A stretch of 64,000 bases of DNA, taken from assembly GCF_004114615.1 (NCBI RefSeq), contig NZ_CP035300.1, positions 2,046,001-2,110,000 of the forward strand, read 5' to 3'. The translations under genes were made by a program, and so were the position numbers. Every line of letters starts with the position of its first letter. Within the stretch, counting starts at the first letter, position 1. Positions 16,630 through 26,183 of this stretch are shown piece by piece. Under the pieces are notes generated by a model. The model was not told the DNA's origin and ran no database searches. It saw nothing but the letters and a program-made list of their open reading frames with translations. This DNA comes from Dyella sp. M7H15-1 (GTDB lineage Bacteria > Pseudomonadota > Gammaproteobacteria > Xanthomonadales > Rhodanobacteraceae).

Positions 16630-17013
16630 ATGGAAGCTGAGTTGGAGACCGAGCATCTGTCCATCGAACTCAGGCGCGGGATGATAACACTGGCCGTCCT
16701 GATTCAGCTCCGCTCTGAAAATCATGGTTACGGCGTGAAGCAGGCTCTATCGCAGCTAGGTATGTCGTTGAAGGAGGGCACGCTCTATCCCATGTTGCGT
16801 CGATTAGAAGCGCAAGGGGCATTGAAGAGCCGTTGGGATACGAAGGGGGACCGCATGCGTAAGTATTACTCTCTTTCGGAGCAAGGTGTTGTCATGCTCA
16901 ACGCTATGCAAAAACAGCGCGCACTGCTTGTTCAAATCATCGAAGAGTTGGAAAAATCGGCCTTCGATGAGTTTGCGAGTGCGCGTTCTAAGACACAACC
17001 GGAGCTGGAATGA
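16630..17013 (+). CDS. PadR-family transcriptional regulator
   Basis: A 127-residue winged-helix repressor. It contains RRGMITLAVLIQLRSENHGYGVKQALSQ (here split by reading as the first two helices), the PadR signature LKEGTLYPMLRRLEAQGAL and the wing SRWDTKGDRMRKYYSLSEQG, then a C-terminal dimerisation helix. A very strong ribosome site (GGAGGGGGA) precedes the ATG. Its stop overlaps the next start by four bases (ATGA), so it is coupled to the membrane protein that follows. PadR regulators paired with such membrane proteins are common beside ABC transporters and usually repress their own operon. Confidence 0.93.
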   Translation: MEAELETEHLSIELRRGMITLAVLIQLRSENHGYGVKQALSQLGMSLKEGTLYPMLRRLEAQGALKSRWDTKGDRMRKYYSLSEQGVVMLNAMQKQRALLVQIIEELEKSAFDEFASARSKTQPELE

Positions 17014-18008
17014 GTCCTTTCGACAAATACGCCAAAACGCTGTCCTATTTTCTGCCCGCGAGGATGCGCGACGAGGTTGTTCGTGAAGTCATGAGCAATC
17101 TCTATGAAGAGTTGGAGGCTGAAGCGAAAACGGATCAAGAAGGCGATCGCGAGCAGATGATGAAAAGGATATTGACGCGAAAGCCCCCGGCTCGTGCGCT
17201 TGCCGGATCTTTTGTCGAAAAACGTCACGAACTGATTGGTGGGCGTGTCTATCCCGTATATAAATGGACGCTCTGGGCATCCCTGATCACCACGCTAATA
17301 ACTATTTCTTCGCTTTCGCTGATGGATGGCTTTCGATGGGAAATGCTTGGTGAACTTGCGATCAGCTCGGTAGTGGTCTTCACCATCATCACTCTCATAT
17401 TCGTGGCGATAGATCAACTCGAGCCCCTTCGCCATGTGGCCGAATCCATGTCAATGATCCGGACTCAGGAGTTTACGCAAGTCAAAACCGCCGTTCTGGA
17501 TGTCACCAACCTGCCGCCACGCTACCGGCTTCATCGCCGCGTGCTGGCCATCGTACTTTTGTTCTGTCTTAACGTAGTGCCAGATCAGGTAGGTCTGGTT
17601 ATGCTGATCAGCGAGCCGCATTTTCGGGTGTCAACGTATCCGATCCTGTCCTTGCAGTTTCTTGGCGTGCCAAGGCTGGTTATTAGCGCTTGGTGTGTCA
17701 CCATCATACTGGTGGATGCGTTTTTGGCGTGGAAGAAGTCTTCGCGCTTCGAATTGATGACGGATATGTTCTTGCAATGTGCCGGCCTCTTGGTCGGCCT
17801 TTTCCTGCTTATCAATGGTCATATTTTCGCCATACCACATCCAGCGCAAGTCGCTAGCTATCCGAATGATTTGCGCATTGCAATGAATACTGTGGTCGCG
17901 CCGCCTTTGTTTCAGTCGCTGATGATCATCTTTTGGCTGGGTTGGCTGGCAAGGGCCTGGGGATTTTTTCAGAGATTTAGGCTCCATGTTTTATCCAGCG
18001 TGCTGTAA
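17010..18008 (+). CDS. PadR-associated membrane protein with HAAS-like N-terminal domain
   Basis: A 332-residue integral membrane protein. The first 75 residues (FDKYAKTLSYFLPARMRDEV, then an acidic helix and a PPARALAGSF turn) look like the HAAS/DUF1700-type cytoplasmic helical domain often encoded right after PadR genes. After this come about six hydrophobic segments (about 90-110, 120-140, 175-195, 225-245, 255-280 and 300-325). No catalytic motif is visible. It overlaps padR by four bases. It probably senses or anchors something for the regulator or the permease, but its role is not known. Confidence 0.75.
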   Translation: MSPFDKYAKTLSYFLPARMRDEVVREVMSNLYEELEAEAKTDQEGDREQMMKRILTRKPPARALAGSFVEKRHELIGGRVYPVYKWTLWASLITTLITISSLSLMDGFRWEMLGELAISSVVVFTIITLIFVAIDQLEPLRHVAESMSMIRTQEFTQVKTAVLDVTNLPPRYRLHRRVLAIVLLFCLNVVPDQVGLVMLISEPHFRVSTYPILSLQFLGVPRLVISAWCVTIILVDAFLAWKKSSRFELMTDMFLQCAGLLVGLFLLINGHIFAIPHPAQVASYPNDLRIAMNTVVAPPLFQSLMIIFWLGWLARAWGFFQRFRLHVLSSVL

Positions 18009-18060
18009 GCCAAGGTGTCTGCATTTTCTAGCGCGAACAAAAGGAACCAAGGAACGAACG

Positions 18061-19212
18061 ATGGGCTATATGGGGCTGGTGGTGTCGGGACTTCGTTATA
18101 AGCAATCACAAATAGTAGTAACCTTTGTATGCATATCGATTGCGTTCTTACTGTTTGGGGTGCTGATTAGCGTGCAACAAACTTTTACAGCGAGTCGCAG
18201 CGAGGCATCATCTCATCGCGTGCGAAGCCAGGGCAGCAGTGCCATGACCGCGCCTATCCCCGTGAGCTATGCACAAAAGATTGCTTCCGTACCAGGTGTC
18301 GCTTCGGTGCTCTATGTCAATGCGGAGCCGGCCGCCTACCAAGACGATCCGAGGCATCTGTTATTGCAGGCGGTCTCCGCGCCTGATCTATTTGGGACTT
18401 TTCCCGAGCTGAAAGTGCCGGATGACCAACGCAGGGCATTCTTTAACGATAAGCAGTCGCTGTTGGTCGGTCCGGACATACTCAAGCGTTATGGCTGGCA
18501 ATTGGGCCAGACGGTGACACTTCAAACCAACGTGCTGGACACAGCCGGTTCGGCGAGCTGGTCTTTTCACATCAATGCGGTCTATCACAGTGACGATCCA
18601 AAAGTGCCTGGCGATCTCACATTCGTTCACTACGCTTATTTCAATGACGCGAGAATAGGTAACAAGGATGTCGTGATCGGATTCGTCACTTCCATTGACG
18701 CACCTGATCAAGCTACGCGTATTGCATCCGAGATTGATCAACTCTTCGCCACATCGTCACCGAGACTCATTACGCATCCAGAAAATCAAGAAATGGAAAA
18801 TCAGCTCACTCAACTCGTTGATTTCAGCAAGATCACCGTGATGGTGGCAGGACTCGTATTCATGTCCATGTTGCTGCTTTCGCATAACGTATGGCATGAA
18901 CGGGTGCAAATGCGTCGGGTCGAGCTAGCCACGATGAAGGCCCTTGGGTTTCAGCCAGGTAGCGTATTAGCGCTAGTCATTGTGGAAGCGATGACACTCA
19001 CCTTCGCCGGCGCATTTTGCGGACTGGCAATGGCGATGGGCTTGGTAACCGCGCTTCGTCCGCATGTGGAAAATTTCCTTCCAGGATTTCATTTCCCCCT
19101 CCCTGGCATTGCTTTTTATGCCGCCATGGCGATCGGATTTGCCGTGCTTTCGTCCGGGCTACCCGCGTACAAGGCCAGCCGCCTTCCGCTTCGCCCAAGT
19201 TCTCGCGATTAA
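18061..19212 (+). CDS. MacB/FtsX-family ABC permease, paralogue of the 11.8-12.9 kb gene
   Basis: A 383-residue permease. The ATG at 18061 is preferred to the longer frame from 17986 because AAGGAA lies upstream and the paralogue starts at the same point. It has an N-terminal helix (VVTFVCISIAFLLFGVLISV), a periplasmic domain, the coupling segment RRVELATMKALGFQPGSV and C-terminal helices. It closely follows the intact permease at 11767-12936 but is more diverged and less GC-rich. Its expected partner, immediately downstream, is broken, and this cluster has no ATPase of its own. Either it works with the neighbouring system or it is on the way to decay. Confidence 0.85.
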   Translation: MGYMGLVVSGLRYKQSQIVVTFVCISIAFLLFGVLISVQQTFTASRSEASSHRVRSQGSSAMTAPIPVSYAQKIASVPGVASVLYVNAEPAAYQDDPRHLLLQAVSAPDLFGTFPELKVPDDQRRAFFNDKQSLLVGPDILKRYGWQLGQTVTLQTNVLDTAGSASWSFHINAVYHSDDPKVPGDLTFVHYAYFNDARIGNKDVVIGFVTSIDAPDQATRIASEIDQLFATSSPRLITHPENQEMENQLTQLVDFSKITVMVAGLVFMSMLLLSHNVWHERVQMRRVELATMKALGFQPGSVLALVIVEAMTLTFAGAFCGLAMAMGLVTALRPHVENFLPGFHFPLPGIAFYAAMAIGFAVLSSGLPAYKASRLPLRPSSRD

Positions 19213-19224
19213 GGGGGAGACACT

Positions 19225-19949
19225 GTGAAAGCCGTGTTGAGTCGATTCTTGTCGTTGCTCGTCATGTCGATCCACTCGCTTCCGTCAAGGACATCGTCGT
19301 CGATCGTCGCGGTCGTTGGATTTGCTGTGACGGGAGGCGTGTTGGTGTCCGTCCTTGCACTTGCCAGCGGCCTGTCTGGCTTCTGGCGGTCGGCTGGATC
19401 GGATGATGTCGCCATCATCCTAGCCAGAAGTTCGTTTTCCGAAGTTGGAAGTCGCTTCGCTCGAAACACGGCCGCATTGGTCCAGCAAATGTATTTCGAG
19501 AACATGATTATCTCGTGCAGCAGGCGGATCGTTTCAGGAAGTTGGCACTGATTCCAGGATTGGCGATCGTCCTGGTAATGGGAATCGCAGCGATGCTCGC
19601 TGCGGTCAATACCATGTTGTCGGCCATCCAGAGCCGACTGAGGGAGTTGGCAACGCTTCGAGCCATTGGATTCGACCCCATCACTGTTGCCGCGCAGTTA
19701 CTGACCGAGGCGCTGATACTTGGCTTTCTGGGAGGAGCAATTGGGGCATTGACCTCAGTCAGTTTTCTGCATGGTCAGTCTGTGCTTACCTCCAACGGCT
19801 TTAGCGCCATGGCGATCAGCTTATCCGTACGCCCCGAAGCGGCCCTTGCTGCGATCGGCGCGGTGCTCTTATGCGCGCTAATCGCTGGTGCGTGGCCGGC
19901 GATCCTCATATCTAGAATTTGTATCGCGGATGCGTTGCGCAAGACCTGA
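19225..19949 (+). pseudogene. Second ABC permease, broken by an internal deletion and frameshift
   Basis: The 5' part (MKAVLSRFLSLLVMSIHSLP through the first transmembrane helix to AALVQQM) matches the N terminus of the MacB-type permease at 10436-11752. The 3' part, in a different frame from about 19490, reads FREHDYLVQQADRFRKLAL followed by the three closing helices and the coupling motif SRLRELATLRAIGF. Against the intact paralogue about 150 residues of periplasmic domain are missing and the join is out of frame, so translation would stop at 19551. Restart at the GTG at 19515 could give only the C-terminal membrane part. Confidence 0.88.
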
Positions 19950-20075
19950 TATTTGGCATCAGTTACGAAGAGGCGTGAGTATGCGAGAGCTTGAGCATGT
20001 TCGCGATTGAGCTGACAACGATTTCCGTGGGTCACTATTCGCTTCCTTGCCACCATTCGCTGCTAACTTTCCTAT

Positions 20076-20762
20076 ATGCGCTACGTCATCGATCCCCCAA
20101 CCCTCCCCAGTATTCCTGTCATCGGACGCGAAGAACGCTTTCCTGTCCGCCGTGTGTTCTGCATCGGCCGCAATTACGCCGAGCATGCACGCGAAATGGG
20201 CGCGAGTGTGGATGCTTCGGCACCCATGTTCTTCTGCAAGCCGGCCGACGCGGTGGTTACTGATGGTGCCGACCTGCCCTACCCCCAAGCCACTGTTAAC
20301 CTGCACCACGAAGTGGAAATGGTGGTGGCGCTGAAGACAGGCGGCCGTGATCTGGATGCTCACCAGGCCGCCGAAGCAATCTTCGGTTACGGGGTGGGAC
20401 TGGATCTGACTCGCCGCGATCTGCAGGCCATCGCCAAGGCCAAAGGCCATCCCTGGGATGTCGCCAAGGGCTTCGACCATTCCGCGCCGGTATCCGCGCT
20501 TCGCATGGCCAGCGAGGTCTCCCCCGGTGCGGAGACCGAAATCAGCTTGCAAGTGAATGGCACGTTGCGCCAGTGCGGACATCTGGGCGAGATGGTGCAT
20601 AGCGTGGTCGACATCATCAAGACATTGTCCACGCTGTTCGAGCTCAAGCCTGGTGATGTGATCTTCACAGGCACACCGGCCGGGGTGGCGGCGCTTGAAC
20701 GCGGCGACCGCTTTCATGCGGAACTACAGGACATTGCCACGCTGGATGGCAAAGTCGCCTGA
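20076..20762 (+). CDS. Fumarylacetoacetate hydrolase (FAH) family protein
   Basis: A 228-residue metal-dependent enzyme of the FAH superfamily, which cleaves or decarboxylates C-C bonds in 2-oxo acids (fumarylpyruvate hydrolases, oxaloacetate decarboxylases and similar). Visible features are VFCIGRNYAEHAREMG, the metal-binding acidic residues in NLHHEVEMVVAL, the DLTRRDLQAIAKAKGHPWDVAKGFD block and the C-terminal GDVIFTGTPAGVAAL. The exact substrate is not decidable from sequence. It stands alone, with a short AT-rich spacer after the decayed permease and mscL 78 bp downstream. Confidence 0.93.
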   Translation: MRYVIDPPTLPSIPVIGREERFPVRRVFCIGRNYAEHAREMGASVDASAPMFFCKPADAVVTDGADLPYPQATVNLHHEVEMVVALKTGGRDLDAHQAAEAIFGYGVGLDLTRRDLQAIAKAKGHPWDVAKGFDHSAPVSALRMASEVSPGAETEISLQVNGTLRQCGHLGEMVHSVVDIIKTLSTLFELKPGDVIFTGTPAGVAALERGDRFHAELQDIATLDGKVA

Positions 20763-20784
20763 GGGCCACCGTAACAAGCACTTC

Positions 20785-20797
20785 TAACAGCCTGTTA
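20785..20797. promoter_or_regulatory. TAACAG-C-CTGTTA palindrome upstream of mscL
   Basis: A perfect 6+1+6 dyad located 44-56 bp upstream of the mscL start codon, in the short spacer after the FAH-family gene. It could be an operator for mscL or part of its promoter. No known regulator is implied. Confidence 0.3.
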
Positions 20798-20840
20798 AAG
20801 TCCACACCGCCATCAGGCGCACAACCTTGGGGAGACAACA

Positions 20841-21242
20841 ATGGGCATGCTGCAGGAATTCAAAGCATTTGCGATGCGTGGCAATGTGGTCGACATGGCG
20901 GTCGGTATCGTCATTGGTGGCGCGTTTGGCAAGATCGTTTCGTCGCTAGTCAGCGACATCATCATGCCGCCCATTGGCTGGATCACGGGCGGCATCGACT
21001 TCTCGGCGATGAAGTGGGTGATACGTCCGGCCGACAACAGCAACCCCGCGCACAAGGTCGCCGAGATCTCCGTCAATTACGGCAGTTTCGTCAACACGGT
21101 GATTGCCTTTGTAATCGTCGCGTTCGCCATCTTCATCCTGGTCAAGATCATCAATAAGATGCACATCCGCACCACCTCAGCGACTCCGGCGGAAGTGGCC
21201 CTGCTTACCGACATTCGCGATCTGTTGAAAAATCGGCAGTAA
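20841..21242 (+). CDS. mscL: Large-conductance mechanosensitive channel MscL
   Basis: A 133-residue inner-membrane channel subunit that opens under high membrane tension to release solutes during hypo-osmotic shock. It has the conserved N-terminal helix and first pore helix ([22 protein letters not shown]), [19 protein letters not shown], a periplasmic loop, the second helix ([20 protein letters not shown]) and a cytoplasmic C-terminal helix ([11 protein letters not shown]). Length is normal. GGGGAG precedes the ATG. The loop (residues about 50-70) is slightly longer than in E. coli. Confidence 0.97.
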   Translation: MGMLQEFKAFAMRGNVVDMAVGIVIGGAFGKIVSSLVSDIIMPPIGWITGGIDFSAMKWVIRPADNSNPAHKVAEISVNYGSFVNTVIAFVIVAFAIFILVKIINKMHIRTTSATPAEVALLTDIRDLLKNRQ

Positions 21243-21321
21243 ACCCTTGCAGCTATGACTTCCGGCCTAAGCATCAACTGGGACGGGCTCCATAATGGAG
21301 GTTGGTCATCGGGAGTCTTTC

Positions 21322-22764
21322 ATGCGCCGTCCTGCTCTCACCTTGCTCGCCGCCAGCCTGATGCTGGTCTATGGATTTGCCGGCGCCACGGATGCGCCCA
21401 CCACGATTCCCGCCGCCGCCGTGCAGACTGCCGAGCAGCTACGCGACAAGGCGTTGCATGATGACACCGCCTACACGACGGTCGAGGCCCTGACTACCGA
21501 GATCGGCTCGCGTCTGGCCGGTGGCGTGAACGATCAACGCGCCCGGGAATGGGCCATCGCACGCTTCAAGGCACTTGGCTTTGACAAGGTCTATACCGAA
21601 CCGGTGACCTATCCGCTGTGGGTGCGTCGCAGCGAGCACGGCGCCATCGTCGCCCCCTTCCCGCAACCATTGACGCTGACCGCGCTGGGTTACTCCCCGG
21701 GTACGCCCAAGGGTGGGCTGACCGCGGAGGTGATGCCGTTCGCCAGCCTGGATGCCTTGAAGGCCGCCGATCCGGCCACGGTGAAGGGCAAGATCGTCTA
21801 TATCGGCTTTCGCATGCACCGCACCAAGGACGGCCGCGACTACGACCTCGGCTCCGGCATCCGCATGCAAGGGCCAGTCGTGGCCATGGGCAAGGGAGCG
21901 GCGGGTTTCCTGTTGCGCTCGGCGGGAACGGATGCCAGCAGCCGCACCCCCCATACGGGCCTGACCGGCTTTACCGATCCAGCCAAATCGATTCCAGCGG
22001 CAGCGCTCTCCAACCCGGATGCCGATCAGCTCGAGCGCGTGCTCGCCTACGGCAAGCCGGTCACGGTGAAGCTGGATCTGGACTGCGGCATCGAAGGCCA
22101 ATACACCGGATACAACGTGATCGGTGATCTTGTTGGCCGCAAATATCCGGATCAAGTGGTCGCCATCGGCGGCCATCTCGATTCCTGGGATCCGGGCACC
22201 GGCGCCATCGATGACGGTGCCGGCGTGGCGATTGCCCTGGGTGCCGCCAAACTGATTCACGATCTGCCGCAGCGCCCGGATCGCACGGTGCGGGTGATCG
22301 CCTTCGCCAACGAGGAAATGGGTTTGTGGGGCGGTCGTGCGTATGCGGACAAACATGCCGCCGCCGTGGGCAGCTTCCAGCTCGGTTCCGAATCCGACCT
22401 CGGCGCGGCGCCAGTCTGGCAGATGAGTGCCAGCGTAAAACCGCAAGCACGCGGCGCTATCGAGCAGATAGCCAAGGTGCTTCAGCCAATTGGCGTAGCC
22501 TACGACGCCAAGCAGCCGGGCGGAGGCGGCTCCGATCTTTCACAGATGCACCGCAAGGGCATGGCTGCGTTGACGTTGGCCCAGGACGCCACCTACTACT
22601 TCGACTGGCACCACACCGCGAACGACACTCTGGACAAGATCGATCCAAAGCAGCTTGCGCAGAACGTGGCGGTGTATGCCGTATTCAGTTACATGGCCGC
22701 ACAAGCGGATGGCGACTTCGGTTCGGCGCCGGGCGCGTTTGCCCACGATGGCGCGGAGGAATAA
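21322..22764 (+). CDS. Exported M28-family zinc aminopeptidase
   Basis: A 480-residue peptidase with an N-terminal signal peptide (MRRPALTLLAASLMLVYGFAGA). A PA-type insert at about 130-260 is followed by the M28 catalytic domain. Zinc ligands and catalytic residues are visible: H and D in GGHLDSWDPGTGAIDDGAG, the paired glutamates in AFANEEMGLWGG, the aspartate in ESDLGAAP, and the last histidine in FDWHHTANDTLDKID. It probably trims N-terminal residues of peptides in the periplasm or outside the cell. The ATG at 21322 is chosen because GGGAG lies six bases upstream and a signal peptide starts there. It converges with the MarR gene. Confidence 0.93.
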   Translation: MRRPALTLLAASLMLVYGFAGATDAPTTIPAAAVQTAEQLRDKALHDDTAYTTVEALTTEIGSRLAGGVNDQRAREWAIARFKALGFDKVYTEPVTYPLWVRRSEHGAIVAPFPQPLTLTALGYSPGTPKGGLTAEVMPFASLDALKAADPATVKGKIVYIGFRMHRTKDGRDYDLGSGIRMQGPVVAMGKGAAGFLLRSAGTDASSRTPHTGLTGFTDPAKSIPAAALSNPDADQLERVLAYGKPVTVKLDLDCGIEGQYTGYNVIGDLVGRKYPDQVVAIGGHLDSWDPGTGAIDDGAGVAIALGAAKLIHDLPQRPDRTVRVIAFANEEMGLWGGRAYADKHAAAVGSFQLGSESDLGAAPVWQMSASVKPQARGAIEQIAKVLQPIGVAYDAKQPGGGGSDLSQMHRKGMAALTLAQDATYYFDWHHTANDTLDKIDPKQLAQNVAVYAVFSYMAAQADGDFGSAPGAFAHDGAEE

Positions 22765-22802
22765 GCGCGCCGGTCAGGTCGCGTTCAAAAGCAGGTGCGG
22801 CC

Positions 22803-23273
22803 TTAATCCTCTTTGAGGGGTTCGACCGGCGCTTCGGTGACATCGAGCGCCTGCAGGTTTTCCTTGATCCGGGTCATCACGTCCATGGCCTGGGACATTT
22901 CCTCGTAGGTAACGCCCGCCGTACATTCACGGCGCAGCTCATAGGCAATGCGCTCCATATCATCGATCACGTCGCTGGCCTGTGCCGTGATGTAAAGACG
23001 CCACGCCCGTCGATCCTTGGGATCCGGCCGACGCTCGACAAAACCCGCCGCCTGCAGCCGGTCGATCACACGCCCCACGGCGATGGGCTCCATTTCCAGG
23101 AAGTCGGCCAACTCGGTCTGACGCAGGCCCTCGCGGTGGTGCAACATCTTGGTGGCGCGCCACTGGGCGCGTGTCAGGCCGAATTTCACCGCGCGCCGAT
23201 CGAAATGCTTGCGGAACAACAGGGTGACGTCATTCAGCAGGTAACCAAAGGAAATATCTTCCGTTTTTGGCAT
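22803..23273 (-). CDS. MarR-family transcriptional regulator
   Basis: A 156-residue winged-helix regulator. The core reads [27 protein letters not shown] as helix-turn-helix entry, then [35 protein letters not shown] as recognition helix and wing. Flanking helices form the dimer interface. It is divergent from the macrodomain gene, with 52 bp between start codons, and convergent with the M28 peptidase. The direct repeat in the divergent spacer could be its binding site. The ligand and targets are unknown. Confidence 0.92.
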   Translation of the reverse strand: MPKTEDISFGYLLNDVTLLFRKHFDRRAVKFGLTRAQWRATKMLHHREGLRQTELADFLEMEPIAVGRVIDRLQAAGFVERRPDPKDRRAWRLYITAQASDVIDDMERIAYELRRECTAGVTYEEMSQAMDVMTRIKENLQALDVTEAPVEPLKED

Positions 23274-23301
23274 GATTCAGCACTCTGGGTGTCACCGTTC
23301 A

Positions 23302-23319
23302 CATAAGCTAAGCATAAGC
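23302..23319. promoter_or_regulatory. Direct repeat CATAAGC x2 in the divergent marR/macrodomain spacer
   Basis: CATAAGC occurs at 23302-23308 and again at 23313-23319, 11 bp apart (one helical turn), in the 52-bp spacer between marR and the macrodomain gene. It may be a regulator site or overlap a promoter. Confidence 0.3.
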
Positions 23320-23325
23320 CCAAAG

Positions 23326-23749
23326 ATGCCTATGATTGTCATCACTGCCAACCTTACCCGACTGGCCCTTGACGCCATCGTGAATGCTGCCAACCCGAGG
23401 TTGCTGGGTGGCGGCGGTGTGGACGGCGCCATCCATCGTGCAGTCGGACCAGCGCTGCTGGCAGCTTGCCGCACATTGCCCGAGGTCGCGCCCGATGTAC
23501 GCTGCCCTGTTGGCGAGGCTCGCATCACACCGGGCTTCAATCTGCCGGCCCGCTATGTCATCCATACCGTAGGGCCAGTGTGGCACGGTGGCCATGCCGG
23601 TGAAGCCGCCTTGTTGGCGAGTTGCTATCGCTCAAGCATCGCATTGGCGATGGAGCACGATCTGCACAGCATCGGTTTTCCGGCGATCAGTTGCGGCGTG
23701 TACGGCTATCCCCCCGAGCAGGCTGCGCGAGTGGCGGTTGCCACCTTGC
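23326..23749 (+). pseudogene. Macrodomain (O-acetyl-ADP-ribose deacetylase-like) gene, 5' part, interrupted by IS21
   Basis: N-terminal 141 codons of a macrodomain protein that would remove or bind ADP-ribose derivatives. Visible are the ADP-ribose loop [20 protein letters not shown], the [21 protein letters not shown] strand and [21 protein letters not shown], all as in YmdB-type deacetylases. The gene is cut at 23749 by the IS21 element. Reading into the IS gives an abnormal tail ending at 23787. The missing C-terminal part is found at 26388-26485. The 154-residue hybrid could still be made, but lacks the final strand and helix. Confidence 0.93.
23745..23749. repeat. Left target-site duplication CTTGC
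   Basis: CTTGC directly precedes the left IS end and recurs at 26383-26387 directly after the right end. Removing the IS and one copy restores the macrodomain reading frame. Confidence 0.85.
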
Positions 23750-23753
23750 TGCG

Positions 23754-23799
23754 GATTTCGGCGATCGTGACCGCGTATTTCGGTTGATCGTGACCGGTC
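23754..23799. repeat. IS21 left-end terminal repeats (2 x 23 bp)
   Basis: ATTTCGG followed by a CGTGACCG core occurs at 23754 and again at 23777, exactly 23 bp apart. These are inverse copies of the four repeats at the right end. Confidence 0.75.
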
Positions 23800-23842
23800 A
23801 GCGCCAGTCATTGTGCGGTGCACTCGAGTGTAACTGGACCGG

Positions 23843-24601
23843 TCACGATGAGGTATCGGCGGCTGGCTTGGCGGAGGACTTTCGGCGCATCGATTCGCCC
23901 TTCAGCACGATGCGATGAGAGCGGTGTACGAGACGGTCGAGGATGGCATCGGCGAGGGTGGGATCGTTGAGCCAGGCGTGCCAGTGTTCGATCGGTAGCT
24001 GGCTGGTGATGAGGGTCGATTTGCCGTTGCCGCGATCGTCGATGACCTCCAGCAGATCATGGCGCGCCGCCTGATCGAGCGGTGTCATGCCCCAATCGTC
24101 AAGGATTAGCACGTCGATGCGCGCCAACTGAGCAAGCACGCGACCGAAGCTGCCGTCGGCGTGGGCGATGCGTAGCATCTCGGCGAGGCGTGGCACACGC
24201 TGATACAGCACCGGGAAGCCTTGGCGGCAGGCATGTTGTCCAAGCGCACACGCCAGCCACGTTTTACCAACCCCGGTCGGACCGGTCAGCAACACACTTT
24301 GCCCCTGCCGGATCCAGTCGCCGCCGGACAAGGTGGCGATCAGGCGTTTGTCGATACCGCGGTCGGCGCTGTACTGCACATCTTCCAGGCAGGCCTGGGC
24401 GTGTTTGAGCTTGGCCACACGAAGTAATCGTTCCTGCCGTCGACCGTCACGCCAATGGCGTTCGCGATCGACCAGCATGCCGAGCCGATCTTCGAACGGC
24501 AGATCGTGACAGGCCGGCAACAGGCGCTGTTCTTCCAGCGCCTGTGCCATGCCGTCGAGCTTGAGGGCACGCAAGTGTTCAAGGGTGGGATGGATCAACA
24601 A
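23843..24601 (-). CDS. istB: IS21 helper ATPase IstB
   Basis: AAA+ ATPase (DnaC-like) that assists the IstA transposase in target selection and assembly. It has 252 residues from a TTG at 24601, which has AAGGAG at good spacing. An ATG at 24655 would add 18 residues overlapping istA. Visible motifs are Walker [19 protein letters not shown], Walker [14 protein letters not shown], sensor region [16 protein letters not shown] and the C-terminal [16 protein letters not shown]. The N-terminal IS21-type helical region [19 protein letters not shown] is complete. It is immediately downstream of istA. Confidence 0.93.
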   Translation of the reverse strand: MLIHPTLEHLRALKLDGMAQALEEQRLLPACHDLPFEDRLGMLVDRERHWRDGRRQERLLRVAKLKHAQACLEDVQYSADRGIDKRLIATLSGGDWIRQGQSVLLTGPTGVGKTWLACALGQHACRQGFPVLYQRVPRLAEMLRIAHADGSFGRVLAQLARIDVLILDDWGMTPLDQAARHDLLEVIDDRGNGKSTLITSQLPIEHWHAWLNDPTLADAILDRLVHRSHRIVLKGESMRRKSSAKPAADTSS

Positions 24602-24614
24602 GGTGGTCTCCTTT

Positions 24615-26183
24615 TCAGTGAGTGGTGGGTGGATCGCGGTAATAGGTGGGGCCACGCAGGTTGACGTGGTCGGGTGTGACCCAGTCGGTTTGGGCGATGG
24701 CGCTGGGCAAGGGGTGTTGATCGAGCTTGTTGTGCAGGATCGACTGCACGGATTTGCGCGTGCGCGAACCGATCGCCCACGCGCGTGCGCAGGCCGCTTC
24801 CAGGCGGTCGTCGCCGTACTGGCGCGCGAGCGCCAGCAGCCCCAGGCAACTGCGATAGCCCATCTCCGGATGCGGGCGCTCGGTCAGCAGGTGCTCGACC
24901 AACTGACGGGTTGCCGCGCCGATCGTGTCGGCCCAGTGCAGGAAGCGACCGGGTGACCATTCCCGATGCGCACGATGTGCGGCCGGCATGTGGTCGGCGA
25001 CGGTGGTGTGGCGTCCGCGCGCCGGGGAGCGGACGTGGCTGGCGATGCGCTGGCCGGCATGCAGGATCTCGACGGTGGTGTCGGTGATGCGCGCCTCGAC
25101 GGTCTTGCGTACCAGGCTATGCGGCACGCTGTAGTAATGGCCATCGACCTCGATGTGGTAATCGATGTTGACCTTGCACGGCTTGAAGCGCGCCGGCTCA
25201 TAGGGTTGCGCCGGCAAGGGCATCAGGGCGGGACGGTCGATCGTCTCGAACCACGAACGGCGCGAGCCGTCGAGCTTCTTGAACGGCCGTGCATTCAAGT
25301 CCGTCAGCAGGTCGGCGATGGCGTGATTGAGAGCGCTGAAGGTAAAAAAGCACGGATGGCGCAAGCGCGCGAGGATCCAGCGCTCGACCACCTGCACGCC
25401 GACCTCGACCTTGGCCTTGTCCTGCGGGCGTCGTGGGCGGGCCGGCAGGATCGCCATGCCGTAATGCTCTGCACACGCCTGCGTAGCACGGTTGAGCACG
25501 GGCTCGTAGCGATCCGGCTGGGTGATCAGCGCGCGCGGATTGTCAGGTACCACCAGCGCCGGCACGCCACCAAAAAATGCCAACGCCTGCGTCAAGCCGC
25601 GCAGCCAGTCGATCTGCGTTTCGCCCGGTGTGGCGCAGGCATAGGTGAAACTGGACGCACCCAGCACGGCCACGAAGATGTGCGCTCGCCGCAGCTCGCC
25701 GGTGTCGGGGTTGACGACGCCAAGGGTGGGGCCGGCGTAGTCGATAAACAGCTTTTCACCGGCAACGTGCAACTGACGCATCGAGCGGCGCAGCGAGGCC
25801 GTGTAGTCGTGGAGGTGCTGGCAAAACTGGGTGTATTGGTACGTGAGACGGCCAGCGTTCGCGTCGCAGTATTCCTGCCACAACAATTGTCGCGTGACGC
25901 CTTTGCGGCGCAACTCCCGATGCACCCATGGCAGATCGATGGGTGCCCGCTCGCCACGCACGGCGGGTGGTGACATACACAACTGGGCGGCAATCGCGTT
26001 GTCGTCCATGGCGGACAGGCCGGGCCAGTCCAGTCCGGCGGCCGTGGCACGTTTCACGTACTTGCTGACCACGCCCTTGGACAGACCCAAGGCCAAGGCG
26101 ATGCGTTCGTGCGAGAGGTCGCACTCCAGCTTCAGTCGAAGACATTCTTTGATCTTGCGCATAGCTACTCGCGGGGTCGGCAT
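24615..26183 (-). CDS. istA: IS21 transposase IstA
   Basis: DDE transposase of 522 residues. The N terminus has a helix-turn-helix ([20 protein letters not shown]). The catalytic core shows the first aspartate in [14 protein letters not shown], the second in [11 protein letters not shown] and the glutamate after the lysine in [14 protein letters not shown]. The C-terminal Mu-like beta-barrel region includes [15 protein letters not shown]. The start at ATG 26183 ([17 protein letters not shown]) is typical of the family. No frameshift or premature stop is seen. Confidence 0.94.
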   Translation of the reverse strand: MPTPRVAMRKIKECLRLKLECDLSHERIALALGLSKGVVSKYVKRATAAGLDWPGLSAMDDNAIAAQLCMSPPAVRGERAPIDLPWVHRELRRKGVTRQLLWQEYCDANAGRLTYQYTQFCQHLHDYTASLRRSMRQLHVAGEKLFIDYAGPTLGVVNPDTGELRRAHIFVAVLGASSFTYACATPGETQIDWLRGLTQALAFFGGVPALVVPDNPRALITQPDRYEPVLNRATQACAEHYGMAILPARPRRPQDKAKVEVGVQVVERWILARLRHPCFFTFSALNHAIADLLTDLNARPFKKLDGSRRSWFETIDRPALMPLPAQPYEPARFKPCKVNIDYHIEVDGHYYSVPHSLVRKTVEARITDTTVEILHAGQRIASHVRSPARGRHTTVADHMPAAHRAHREWSPGRFLHWADTIGAATRQLVEHLLTERPHPEMGYRSCLGLLALARQYGDDRLEAACARAWAIGSRTRKSVQSILHNKLDQHPLPSAIAQTDWVTPDHVNLRGPTYYRDPPTTH

